Below are positions 33,089-39,364 of a stretch of DNA of 41,632 bases, in pieces (position 1 is the stretch's first letter; each line of letters begins with the position of its first letter). Where the stretch lies: positions 1 through 41,632 of the IMG/VR virus record IMGVR_UViG_3300030410_000018; one strand, written 5' to 3'. Made by a program: the position numbers and the translations under genes. The notes below the pieces were generated by a model. That model was not told where the DNA came from. It saw only the letters and a program-made list of their open reading frames with translations, and did no database searches. Source of the DNA: a virus.

Positions 33089-34027
33089 TCATGCGGCGCT
33101 TTCCTGTTTTTGGCGTTCAATCAATGGAGGCGGGAATTCAGTTTCAACCGATAATTCTTGAACCAAGCCCTGTCTCATCATTGATGCTCTTGCCCGCTTT
33201 CCCGTCGCGTCGAGATAATCCCGCCAAGCCTCAAAAGCTTTACTACCGTTTTTAATCAAAAACATGTTTGTGAGTGGCGTTACTGTTGATGGGGCAGCGC
33301 TGGTAAATGTTTTTGCAGCCGACTGGCGTTCTTCAATTCGGTTAACAAAATATTTCCAGCTCGAAGCCGCTTCTCGCTTTCCGTGCGATTTGATCGCGGG
33401 CAAAATTACGGTCTCCAAATCAAAACCGCGTTTGATCAAATTAGTGATCGGCGAAATGTCCCGCAAAGCAGTTGCGTTCGAACCTTGAAGCCCAGCCGCT
33501 TTTCGAAGTTGAGCTTCAATTTCAGCGTTGTCTAAATCCAAATCTGAAAAATCAGCGGCGCGGCGCGGCAGTTCTTCGCGCGGGTTACATGCGCCGCTCT
33601 CTATTATATTCTTTTCTTCCTTTCCTTTCCTTTCCTCTCCATTCCCTTCCCTTCCGTCGCGAACGTTCGCTGAACATTCGACGAATGGTTTTTCTTTTTT
33701 TGCGGGATTTGGCGGAATTTTTGAAGGTTGTGGCCTGTCAATGCGCTGATGGTGCCACCCCGTAACTTGCAAATAGTGTTTGTTTTCAACTTCATAGCAA
33801 ATTATAAGACCATTCGTCGATAATTCGTCGATCATTCCGCGAATGGATTCGCTGGAAATATCATCTGCAGGGAAAATCTGTGCTTTCAATTGTTTACATG
33901 AAAACGATATTCTTCCATCGTCATCGCAAAAATTCCACATACCAATGAACAGTAGACGAGCATTCGTCGAACATTCCATGACCTGTTCATTAGTCCAAAA
34001 CTCAGGTTTGATTGTGCGGATACGAGC
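33089..34027 (-). CDS. Replication initiator / replisome-organiser-type protein
   Basis: The start at 34027 (MARIRTIKPEFW) has GGAGG 8 nt upstream. The 312-aa protein has an N-terminal winged-helix-like region (about 1-100, with LLFIGMWNFCDDDGRISF and SSESIRGMIDELSTNGLI) of the type seen in phage replisome organisers. A purine-coded, highly charged linker follows (about 110-145, REGNGEERKGKEEKN), then a helical C-terminal region. Iteron-like repeats lie inside the gene, as in lambda O-type initiators that bind an origin in their own gene. No helicase or loader is encoded nearby. Function is by pattern. Confidence 0.65.
   Translation of the reverse strand, partial: ARIRTIKPEFWTNEQVMECSTNARLLFIGMWNFCDDDGRISFSCKQLKAQIFPADDISSESIRGMIDELSTNGLIICYEVENKHYLQVTGWHHQRIDRPQPSKIPPNPAKKEKPFVECSANVRDGREGNGEERKGKEEKNIIESGACNPREELPRRAADFSDLDLDNAEIEAQLRKAAGLQGSNATALRDISPITNLIKRGFDLETVILPAIKSHGKREAASSWKYFVNRIEERQSAAKTFTSAAPSTVTPLTNMFLIKNGSKAFEAWRDYLDATGKRARASMMRQGLVQELSVETEFPPPLIERQKQESAA
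33600..33658. repeat. Homopurine/homopyrimidine tract in the initiator gene
   Basis: A run of repeated CCTTT units (GGAAA on the coding strand) with a short AT-rich flank encodes the charged linker of the initiator. Such tracts can unwind or form triplex DNA and may contribute to origin opening. This role is an inference. Confidence 0.5.
33678..33970. repeat. Iteron-like repeats CATTCGTCGA in the initiator gene
   Basis: CATTCGTCGA occurs at 33811-33820 and 33961-33970, its complement at 33678-33687, and AATTCGTCGA at 33822-33831. The two central copies are spaced by 11 bp, one helical turn. GCGAACGTTCGC (33659-33670) is a perfect palindrome beside the leftmost copy. The set could be an origin recognised by the initiator. 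Confidence 0.5.
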
Positions 34028-34031
34028 CATT

Positions 34032-34601
34032 TCAATAGCCTCCTGCATTCCGTATTTTGCCCCAGCAGGTGCCGCAAAAATACTTCCAGCCCCATTTTTG
34101 GCTATACGGTTTCATTGATTTTGCAAGATCAATCGAGGTCAAAACTTCATCAAGACCTAATTTATCTATAAACCTTTTTAGACTTTCAAAATCGGATTTT
34201 TGGATGCTCTCTATATTGTAGCATTCGCAAAAGTGATTTAATGCCTCTTGAGCATCTGCATCTAATCGCATGCGACGGGCCTTCATTATGGCCTCATATC
34301 CAGCTATTTGAGATTCACGTTCAATGACTTCTGCGGCCCTCTCTGAAAGGCTTAGTGGCGTAATTGAAAGAGGTATGTTTGACTTACCGCTATTGCATGG
34401 CTGGCAAGCGGTTACGAGATTATCAATAGATGTCTCACCACCACGCGAAACCGGATTAATATGATCACAATGCAAAATAACATTGGGAGGTGTTGCCCCA
34501 CAATAAACGCACTCAAACCCGTCCCGCTTGAAAACTTCAAAGCGCATCCGTTTTGGAATGGCTACTCGGACAAACTTTTCTTGTATGACGTTCATGCTCA
34601 C
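34032..34601 (-). CDS. HNH endonuclease
   Basis: The GTG at 34601 has GGAGG 7 nt upstream and overlaps the methyltransferase stop (GTGA). The protein is 189 aa. The HNH core has CVYC (31-34), HCDH (44-47), N61 in SIDNLVTACQPC and a second CxxC at 66-69 binding structural zinc, followed by SGKSN. The C-terminal helical region (about 90-185) may confer specificity; it also contains Cys pairs. It lies between a methyltransferase and the initiator. It could be a homing-like nuclease or part of a modification-related pair; family knowledge cannot decide. Confidence 0.8.
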   Translation of the reverse strand: MSMNVIQEKFVRVAIPKRMRFEVFKRDGFECVYCGATPPNVILHCDHINPVSRGGETSIDNLVTACQPCNSGKSNIPLSITPLSLSERAAEVIERESQIAGYEAIMKARRMRLDADAQEALNHFCECYNIESIQKSDFESLKRFIDKLGLDEVLTSIDLAKSMKPYSQKWGWKYFCGTCWGKIRNAGGY

Positions 34602-35356
34602 AGCATCACCTCCTGCTTAACGGGCTTGGGTTTTTCGATGAAGAAATCGGGCTGCTTCAGGGCGTCGGAAATGCGCTTGACGGCAATGTCAAAATATTTA
34701 GGCTCGCGCTCAATTCCAATGAACTTGCGGCCCATTTTAATGCAAGCGACGCCGGTCGTGCCTGAGCCCATGAAGGGATCGAGGATGGTCTGCCCAATCG
34801 CAGTAAAATCATCTAGCAGTTCAGCCATTAAACTTACTGGCTTTTCTGTTGGGTGCACTCCATGCCGCTCGCGTGAATTGGTGTTATGAGTATATACACC
34901 GCGCTTTCCGCCTGAGTACCATTTGCTTATCCCAATCCCGCACCATCCTGCGGCGATGCATTCATAACCTTGAGCTGGGCCTTGCCCATTAAATTGAGGC
35001 GAAGAATCCGGTTTAATCCAAGCCATACCACGCTTATATTTAATCCCAGCCGCTTCGATTACATCACGCCAATCAGAAACTGCCTCAACCTGACAAAATG
35101 CCAACACCCACCCAAAACATTTTTGCGCAGCCCAATCGGGAATCACGCACCTCAATTCATCATTGATCGCCTCAAAATCCAATGAGTCTGGAATCCCTGA
35201 TCTAATTGATTTTTGAGTTCTGCTAATCGGATTATGGGCTTCTTTTTCAAACGGCGGGTCTGTTATGATATGATGCACCTTGCCCAGCGTGGGCAAAATG
35301 TCGCGGCAATCCCCCTCATAAATTGTGACGCCATCAGCTAGTGTTTCAATCCTCAT
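34598..35356 (-). CDS. DNA amino-methyltransferase (N6-adenine/N4-cytosine, beta class)
   Basis: The ATG at 35356 overlaps the upstream stop as ATGA and gives 252 aa; longer in-frame starts would run into the upstream gene. The catalytic motif DPPF is at 33-36 and the SAM motif DPFMGSGTT at about 193-201, followed by GRKFIGIE. The order DPPF first, FxGxG last defines the beta class of CcrM-type and related enzymes. The target-recognition region is probably 105-165. No cognate restriction enzyme is adjacent except an HNH gene, so it may mask phage DNA or alter host gene regulation. Confidence 0.9.
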   Translation of the reverse strand: MRIETLADGVTIYEGDCRDILPTLGKVHHIITDPPFEKEAHNPISRTQKSIRSGIPDSLDFEAINDELRCVIPDWAAQKCFGWVLAFCQVEAVSDWRDVIEAAGIKYKRGMAWIKPDSSPQFNGQGPAQGYECIAAGWCGIGISKWYSGGKRGVYTHNTNSRERHGVHPTEKPVSLMAELLDDFTAIGQTILDPFMGSGTTGVACIKMGRKFIGIEREPKYFDIAVKRISDALKQPDFFIEKPKPVKQEVML

Positions 35357-35547
35357 GGCTGAACATCGCCACATTCGCAGTGCCAACAAAAAACGCTCCA
35401 CTGCCCATGCGTAGGGCCTAGGTGGGCAACAGGAAGCCACCCGCGCCGCAAGAACTCATCAAGCCTTGACCATCGGACATAACGGAATAGGCCAGTGCGG
35501 ACGGGCTGTGTCATGCTTGCGCTATAGCTCTCGATAGTCTTGATCAT
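35353..35547 (-). CDS. 64-aa protein with C-terminal Cys/His motif
   Basis: The ATG at 35547 overlaps the upstream stop as ATGA. Residues 25-64 read RLDEFLRRGWLPVAHLGPTH then FCWHCECG, a Cys/His cluster that could bind one metal. The protein lies directly before the amino-methyltransferase, to which it is coupled. I recall similar short proteins in rhizobial prophages but no function. Confidence 0.6.
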   Translation of the reverse strand: MIKTIESYSASMTQPVRTGLFRYVRWSRLDEFLRRGWLPVAHLGPTHGQWSVFCWHCECGDVQP

Positions 35548-35834
35548 GGCTTTGTTCCCGATGGTGTGCGGCGCAAGCGGGGACTTGTATCTGTTCCCCA
35601 TATAAAGCCAATTGGCATGGGAAGCACTTGATAGTGGGTGACATGCATTGGCGTTCCGCCATAATCATCATACCAGCCTTCACCTTTATAATGGTCGGAA
35701 ATCCATCGAACAATAATAGGGTCTGGCATCATTCTTTCCGCTGGCTTACCGTAAATTTCGGGGTTCCACGTAGCTATAATACGCGTCCCATCTTTCGGCG
35801 CGCTGTCTATTAAATGCCACTGTTGATAATTCAT
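35544..35834 (-). CDS. DUF551-like protein, 96 aa
   Basis: The N-terminus has WHLIDSAPKDGTRIIATW, the hallmark of small phage proteins of the DUF551-like type. The rest is Trp/Tyr-rich beta sequence (VRWISDHYKGEGWYDDYGG). It is coupled by ATGA overlaps on both sides. Members of this family are common in prophages; their function is not established. Confidence 0.65.
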   Translation of the reverse strand: MNYQQWHLIDSAPKDGTRIIATWNPEIYGKPAERMMPDPIIVRWISDHYKGEGWYDDYGGTPMHVTHYQVLPMPIGFIWGTDTSPRLRRTPSGTKP

Positions 35835-36037
35835 GCGCGCGCCCTCTTGGTTTCACAGATACGGGAAAGCGCGCTGCATATTTCGTGCTCCTTCCGTTCG
35901 AGCCGAATTGCAATTTCCTTTGTATCCAGCCCACGGTTCCAAAGCCGCTCAACGCGCGCGCTATCGTAATCAGACAGGCTCTGGACGCTCTTTGACCTCC
36001 ACACTGGTAGGTCGGTTCGGAATTTATGGACGCCCAT
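35831..36037 (-). CDS. GcrA-like/sigma-region-like helix-turn-helix protein, 68 aa
   Basis: The ATG at 36037 overlaps the stop of the DnaA-like gene as TGATG; a longer frame to 36088 would overlap it. The core DYDSARVERLWNRGLDTKEIAIRLERKEHEICSALSRI has the L-W-x-x-G-L-x-x-x-E-I-A form of GcrA-type DNA-binding domains, here followed by a short basic end. GcrA is an alphaproteobacterial cell-cycle factor that binds sigma-70 and methylated DNA. The location between a DnaA-like protein and methyltransferases is suggestive. It lacks the rest of GcrA. Confidence 0.6.
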   Translation of the reverse strand: MGVHKFRTDLPVWRSKSVQSLSDYDSARVERLWNRGLDTKEIAIRLERKEHEICSALSRICETKRARA

Positions 36038-36630
36038 CACACGGCATCCGTAGAGGCAACCGGTATCAACCCAGCGTAGGATTCCCATTGCGACACATAC
36101 TCAACAGTGTCAGGGATGATGCGCGGGTCGTTTGCAGCTAAGCGCTTAGCATATTTACTAATGCCGTTGAGTATTGACGTATGATCGCGCCCACCAAATA
36201 TCCGGCCAATCTGCGGCAGTGACATTGTTGTATATTTTCTGATTTTATACTGCGCTTCGTGGCGAGGAATCATGGCCAGCAAGTCGCGCCTTTCTGAAAT
36301 CATATCCATTGGGCTGATGTTATATTTTTCACATACGTCCATCATGATTTGGCGCGCAATCGGCTTAAAATGTTGCTCCGCTTTTCTTTGTGCGTGGATG
36401 GCTTTCAGTTTTTCGAAAAGGAACAAATCGTCAGCCGCTTTGCGTTCTTTTGCTTTAAGAACAGCGCGCTCTATCACTATTTTTGCGGCAAGATCTTTCG
36501 CCTGATTTTCTTCAAGCGCTTTGGCATGTTCGCGCCTCACAAAGTCGCGTCCTGCTTGCTCTATCCGATAGCGGACACCGCGATTTAAACTGTAATCGGT
36601 TTCAAAATCTCTTTGTGCAATTACATTCAT
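36037..36630 (-). CDS. Stand-alone DnaA domain-IV-like protein
   Basis: The protein is 197 aa. Residues 1-85 are charged and helical without AAA+ motifs. Residues 90-165 match the DnaA DNA-binding domain (IARQIMMDVCEKYNISP, YTTMSLPQIGRIFGGRDHTSI). The GGRDHTSI signature contacts DnaA boxes in bacterial DnaA. Without an ATPase domain it cannot load helicase itself; it might bind DnaA boxes on phage or host origin, recruit host DnaA or block host initiation. Overlaps by ATGA or TGATG on both sides couple it to neighbours. Confidence 0.8.
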   Translation of the reverse strand: MNVIAQRDFETDYSLNRGVRYRIEQAGRDFVRREHAKALEENQAKDLAAKIVIERAVLKAKERKAADDLFLFEKLKAIHAQRKAEQHFKPIARQIMMDVCEKYNISPMDMISERRDLLAMIPRHEAQYKIRKYTTMSLPQIGRIFGGRDHTSILNGISKYAKRLAANDPRIIPDTVEYVSQWESYAGLIPVASTDAV

Positions 36631-36830
36631 TTCCGCAGCTCCTTTTCACGCAGGGATTTTACAAACGCCTCGAACTCAGCCGGATGGCGATCAAATAGCT
36701 CATGCTGTTTGATGATGTTTTCGAGCAGATTCTTATAAAATTCACGCTCCCGCTCATTGCGGAAAAACATCTTCGGGTTATCGCCTTGTAGCCATGCCGA
36801 GCGCAGAACTGATACGGTTGTCGAACTCAT
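36627..36830 (-). CDS. 67-aa charged helical protein
   Basis: The sequence has a SWLQGD-like start (VSVLRSAWLQGDNPKMFF) and a charged helical remainder (RNEREREFYKNLLENIIKQHELF, KSLREKELRK). It is coupled by ATGA to both the C5 methyltransferase and the DnaA-like gene. Function unknown. Its start lies inside the left copy of a 19-bp repeat that recurs at the start of the methyltransferase. Confidence 0.6.
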   Translation of the reverse strand: MSSTTVSVLRSAWLQGDNPKMFFRNEREREFYKNLLENIIKQHELFDRHPAEFEAFVKSLREKELRK

Positions 36831-36840
36831 GCTGCGACCT
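36822..36840. repeat. Left copy of 19-bp direct repeat bracketing the C5 methyltransferase
   Basis: CGAACTCATGCTGCGACCT is identical to 37586-37604, offset 764 bp. Both copies span a stop/start junction, so the upstream protein ends EVAA and the next starts MSS in each case. Confidence 0.85.
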
Positions 36841-37594
36841 CCGCAGCCGCGATTGCGCGCCCTATTAATTCAGGAATCTGAGGGACTACGGCGTTGCCAA
36901 GTGACTTACATCGGTGTGCGCCGGTGGGAACCCCATCAATAATGAGGCGAACTCCGGATTGGTCTTCCCAATCCTCCCAACTGCAAGCACCGACCAATGG
37001 GCCAGCATTAATTGATGACCACCGCGCATCCGCAAATGAACCATTTCTGGCGATATTTTGTAATGCCACTTCGGGCCGTCGCTCGCCTGCGGGGTAGGCA
37101 ACGATCCAAACTCTGTCCCGATTGTGCGGCGCTCCGATATTCGATGCTGAAATAACTTCCCATTCCGCATCATACCCGACCTCGGAAAGGTCGCCGAGAA
37201 CTCTGCCAATTCCGTTAGAAAGCAATGCTGCGACGTTCTCCACGATGACGTATTTTGGTCGAAGCTCGCCAATAAGACGGGCATATTCGAACCATAATCC
37301 AGACCGAGCGCCATCAAGTCCGCGCCCTTGGCCTGCTGTTGATATATCCTGGCACGGGAACCCGCCGCAGATTGCATCAACGGCAATTCCATCTGCGGCA
37401 AGTCTTGCTGCGGTGAGTGTTCTAATGTCATGATAGCAAGGAACCCTTGGCCAATGTTTAGCCAAGACCTTGCGCGGAAATGGCTCAATTTCGCAAAATG
37501 CGACGGTTTCAAAAGCACCCGAACGCTCTAGGCCAAGCGAGAAACCCCCGATGCCAGAGAACAGGTCTAAGAGCTTGTAGGGCTGCGAACTCAT
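36827..37594 (-). CDS. C5-cytosine DNA methyltransferase
   Basis: This 255-aa enzyme has the ordered C5 motifs. Motif I is LLDLFSGIGGFSLGLE (8-23). GGFPCQD, with the catalytic Cys, is at 77-83; ENV is at 119-121; NRDRVW (motif VIII-like) is at 158-163; GNAVVP (motif X-like) is at 233-238. The target-recognition segment between motifs VIII and IX is short (about 165-215), so the enzyme is smaller than typical Dcm. It is coupled by ATGA to the VRR-NUC gene upstream and to the 67-aa gene downstream. A 633-nt open frame is nested in the +1 frame over its middle and 3' part. It probably protects phage DNA. Confidence 0.9.
   Translation of the reverse strand: MSSQPYKLLDLFSGIGGFSLGLERSGAFETVAFCEIEPFPRKVLAKHWPRVPCYHDIRTLTAARLAADGIAVDAICGGFPCQDISTAGQGRGLDGARSGLWFEYARLIGELRPKYVIVENVAALLSNGIGRVLGDLSEVGYDAEWEVISASNIGAPHNRDRVWIVAYPAGERRPEVALQNIARNGSFADARWSSINAGPLVGACSWEDWEDQSGVRLIIDGVPTGAHRCKSLGNAVVPQIPELIGRAIAAAEVAA
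36886..37392 (-). CDS. Nested frame inside the C5 methyltransferase gene (candidate overprinted gene)
   Basis: An open frame in the +1 register on the same strand runs from at least 37518 to 36886. I list the ATG at 37392 (168 aa) because the segment with recognisable pattern starts just after it; 37377 is another possible start. The product contains SRARIYQQ, SSWRTSQ, FSATFPRSGMMRNGKLF, PTPQASDG and NPEFASLLMGFPP. From memory these are the ordered motifs of short phage proteins often annotated beside C5 methyltransferases. The DNA under them is that of PCQD, ENV and the motif VIII-IX region in the other frame. It could be a real overlapping gene, or a conserved shadow of the methyltransferase. 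No strong SD is visible. Confidence 0.35.
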   Translation of the reverse strand: MELPLMQSAAGSRARIYQQQAKGADLMALGLDYGSNMPVLLASFDQNTSSWRTSQHCFLTELAEFSATFPRSGMMRNGKLFQHRISERRTIGTEFGSLPTPQASDGPKWHYKISPEMVHLRMRGGHQLMLAHWSVLAVGRIGKTNPEFASLLMGFPPAHTDVSHLATP

Positions 37595-37604
37595 GCTGCG
37601 ACCT
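37586..37604. repeat. Right copy of 19-bp direct repeat bracketing the C5 methyltransferase
   Basis: Identical to 36822-36840. It spans the end of the VRR-NUC gene and the start of the methyltransferase. Confidence 0.85.
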
Positions 37605-37947
37605 CTCGCGTTTCAATTCCCCATCGGTCGAATGCCGCCCGCACATCGTCTATTGATTTGGCGACAATCCAGGGAACGCCCTGCGCATCGAGGCGGGCCA
37701 TAAATTCCTTTTGCTCTTTTGATAAATCTCCGGTGTCTGTTTTCACCTCAATATAAAATGGTTCACATTGATCAATAACAACAAGATCGAGAGCGCCCTT
37801 TAACAAGCCTGTGTAGACCGCTAGAGCCCCTTGTGATTTTGAACAGTGGATGCCATTTGGAATTGAGTGGCAAATCGCTTGAGGCGCGCAGGCGCGTATC
37901 CAACCCACAATCGCATTCTGTATGATGGCTTCCAAATTGCGGGCCAT
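37591..37947 (-). CDS. VRR-NUC domain nuclease
   Basis: This 118-aa protein has the compact PD-(D/E)XK-type layout: IPNG (29-32), GALDLVVI with D54, FYIEVKT with E67 and K69, then KEQKEF with Q79. A C-terminal helix follows with VPWIVAKSIDDVRAAFDRWG. VRR-NUC stand-alone proteins are common in phages and act as structure-specific nucleases, for instance on branched replication or packaging intermediates. It lies between the GapR-like gene and the C5 methyltransferase and is coupled to both. Confidence 0.88.
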   Translation of the reverse strand: MARNLEAIIQNAIVGWIRACAPQAICHSIPNGIHCSKSQGALAVYTGLLKGALDLVVIDQCEPFYIEVKTDTGDLSKEQKEFMARLDAQGVPWIVAKSIDDVRAAFDRWGIETREVAA

Positions 37948-37948
37948 G

Positions 37949-38224
37949 TCAGATCATCCCTAGAGCGTTTAAATAGAGGTCTAGAACAGCATCGCGTTCA
38001 TGACGTGCGCCTGAATCCATCTCTCGCAGTTTTAAAACTTCCTTGACGATCTTAACATCAAAGCCACGGCCCTTCATTTCACCAAACACTTCGGAAATAT
38101 CTTCGCCAATAGACTTACGTTCTTCGCGCAGCCGCTCAACACGCTCAACGAATGCGAGCAATTCTGCACCGGCAACCGTATCATTTTGGCTGTTATGGCC
38201 TTCGGATGGTTCAGATTTGATCAT
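37949..38224 (-). CDS. GapR-like DNA-binding protein (DUF2312)
   Basis: I prefer the ATG at 38224, with GAGG 9 nt upstream, giving 91 aa. The core, LLAFVERVERLREERKSI, GEDISEVFGEMKGRGFDVK and DAVLDLYLNALGM, is the DUF2312/GapR pattern: a coiled coil ending in helices that clamp overtwisted AT-rich DNA. GapR is an alphaproteobacterial nucleoid factor involved in replication. A phage copy may help fork or transcription-driven torsional stress or compete with the host protein. It is one of the clearest host-range indicators here. Confidence 0.85.
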   Translation of the reverse strand: MIKSEPSEGHNSQNDTVAGAELLAFVERVERLREERKSIGEDISEVFGEMKGRGFDVKIVKEVLKLREMDSGARHERDAVLDLYLNALGMI

Positions 38225-38235
38225 GGTGTTCATCC

Positions 38236-38574
38236 TCAAAAGCCAAGGGCATTACAAATTGAGGCGAGTGCTGATTCTGCACGGCTTAAATCATTGGATA
38301 AATCAGACGTTGCTTTTTCCATTTGCTTAGTAAGAGGGGGCTGCAAAGTGGGCGCGTCACCAGTTTTGGGCAAGTCTAAAGTATTTGCGCCGCCACAAAG
38401 TTTTAACGCAATATGTTCGGCCTTTAGCGCAACGTCGCGCGCCTTACTCATCGCAAAAATTGATTGATCAAAAACGGAAGTCGCTTTTGGAGAATTTAAA
38501 GATGCTGCGTTTTCCGCCGGATAAGATTGTTGATTCATTGCTGCCGAATAAAATTGTTGATTTGAGTTATCCAT
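38236..38574 (-). CDS. 112-aa hypothetical protein upstream of the GapR-like gene
   Basis: The N-terminus is Gln/Asn/Ser-rich and likely disordered (MDNSNQQFYSAAMNQQSY). The C-terminal half is helical (MSKARDVALKAEHIALKLCGG, MEKATSDLSNDLSRAESALASI). GAGG lies upstream at a normal distance. It lies directly before the GapR-like gene and is likely co-translated with it. Function unknown. Confidence 0.6.
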   Translation of the reverse strand: MDNSNQQFYSAAMNQQSYPAENAASLNSPKATSVFDQSIFAMSKARDVALKAEHIALKLCGGANTLDLPKTGDAPTLQPPLTKQMEKATSDLSNDLSRAESALASICNALGF

Positions 38575-38656
38575 TTTCTTTCCTCGCGTTTATTGCTAAT
38601 TATCGGGCTTCTAAAACTTGGCATGAATGTTGCTCACGTGTGCGCACGAGGCCATG

Positions 38657-38752
38657 TTAAATCACTGTTTCCTTGCCGTCTTTGAAAACCTTAGAAATCA
38701 CGGGCGGATATTCGCTAAAGTCCTCGGAGGGCTTTGATTGCCTCTTTCGCAT
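38657..38752 (-). CDS. Possible 31-aa peptide
   Basis: An ATG-initiated frame overlaps the end of the 130-aa gene by 38 bp and encodes MRKRQSKPSEDFSEYPPVIS followed by KVFKDGKETVI. The composition is protein-like, but no SD is visible. The remaining gap to 38574 shows nothing else supported. Confidence 0.35.
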   Translation of the reverse strand: MRKRQSKPSEDFSEYPPVISKVFKDGKETVI

Positions 38753-39107
38753 GATCAAGCAAAGCCTCAGCCGCGCGAACCGCAGCGCCATCATGTTCAA
38801 CAGTGCATTTTTTAGCGTTTTCCAAATCATAAGCGAGCGCCTTCATTTGAATTTCAAGATCAGTGATAAACGCGACACGAATACGCTCTAAAATCTGCGC
38901 TTTAAGCCCTTTCAGCCGACCACGGCGAAGGTTCTCCAATGTGCCAACAGCAACGCCAATTCGCCGTCCGACACGCTGCCGCGCAAGAGCCAGAGACAAG
39001 CCGCTGCTGGCGCTTTCCCTTTCCTCCAGACGCTCTGCCCATTTGCGGGCGTCATCATCTAAACTGACTGACAACATTGGTGCTTTATCCATTGGGTTTG
39101 GATGCAT
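38715..39107 (-). CDS. HTH-like DNA-binding protein at the head of the replication operon, 130 aa
   Basis: The middle has LALARQRVGRRIGVAVGTLENLRRGRLKGLKA, a helix-turn-helix-like segment. A long helical segment follows (RVAFITDLEIQMKALAYDLENAK), as in small regulators found in rhizobial prophages. GAGG lies 8 nt before the ATG at 39107. It is the first gene of the leftward replication operon, so it may autoregulate it. No C-terminal effector domain is seen. Confidence 0.65.
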   Translation of the reverse strand: MHPNPMDKAPMLSVSLDDDARKWAERLEERESASSGLSLALARQRVGRRIGVAVGTLENLRRGRLKGLKAQILERIRVAFITDLEIQMKALAYDLENAKKCTVEHDGAAVRAAEALLDHAKEAIKALRGL

Positions 39108-39160
39108 TTGCCATTCCTCATGTGCTTAATTGTGATCACACATGAGGGAGAGGAGTTGTT
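39108..39160. promoter_or_regulatory. Control region of the replication operon
   Basis: A perfect 10-bp palindrome TGTGATCACA lies at 39131-39140 in the spacer between the leftward HTH gene and a possible rightward frame. It is a candidate operator. I could not place a convincing -35/-10 pair. Confidence 0.4.
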
Positions 39161-39364
39161 TTGCATCACGACCGCGATAACGACATTTGTTTTGAATTGC
39201 TTGGCGATGTGGTTGCCAAGATGCTTGTGCAGTTTCCGCTCAACGGCGCTGATACGCCTGCGAATGAAAACGTCGAAAAAAGGCCGGATGCGGTTAAGCG
39301 ATCCGGCCAGTCTGGGAGGATTAAGGCAAAGAAACGGCGTTCTTCAAAGCCGCCGAAGGAGTGA
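39161..39364 (+). CDS. Possible rightward protein, 67 aa
   Basis: A TTG start with GAGGAG 5 nt upstream opens a frame with protein-like sequence in the first half (MHHDRDNDICFELLGDVVAK, MLVQFPLNG). The second half is basic and runs through the leftward terminator and 44 bp of the HU gene. The start signal is good, but the overlap with a terminator and a gene on the other strand makes it uncertain. Confidence 0.3.
   Translation: MHHDRDNDICFELLGDVVAKMLVQFPLNGADTPANENVEKRPDAVKRSGQSGRIKAKKRRSSKPPKE
39276..39308 (-). terminator. Strong intrinsic terminator after HU-like gene
   Basis: GGCCGGAT and ATCCGGCC form a perfect 8-bp stem with an 11-nt loop, followed on the minus strand by T6. It closes the operon that starts at the XRE gene at 40488 and contains the tRNA. 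Confidence 0.85.

Noticed and set aside
34032-35356. HNH gene plus amino methyltransferase as a restriction-modification system
   Set aside because: Overlapping genes alone are not enough; the HNH protein lacks recognisable restriction-specific features and phages often carry both separately.
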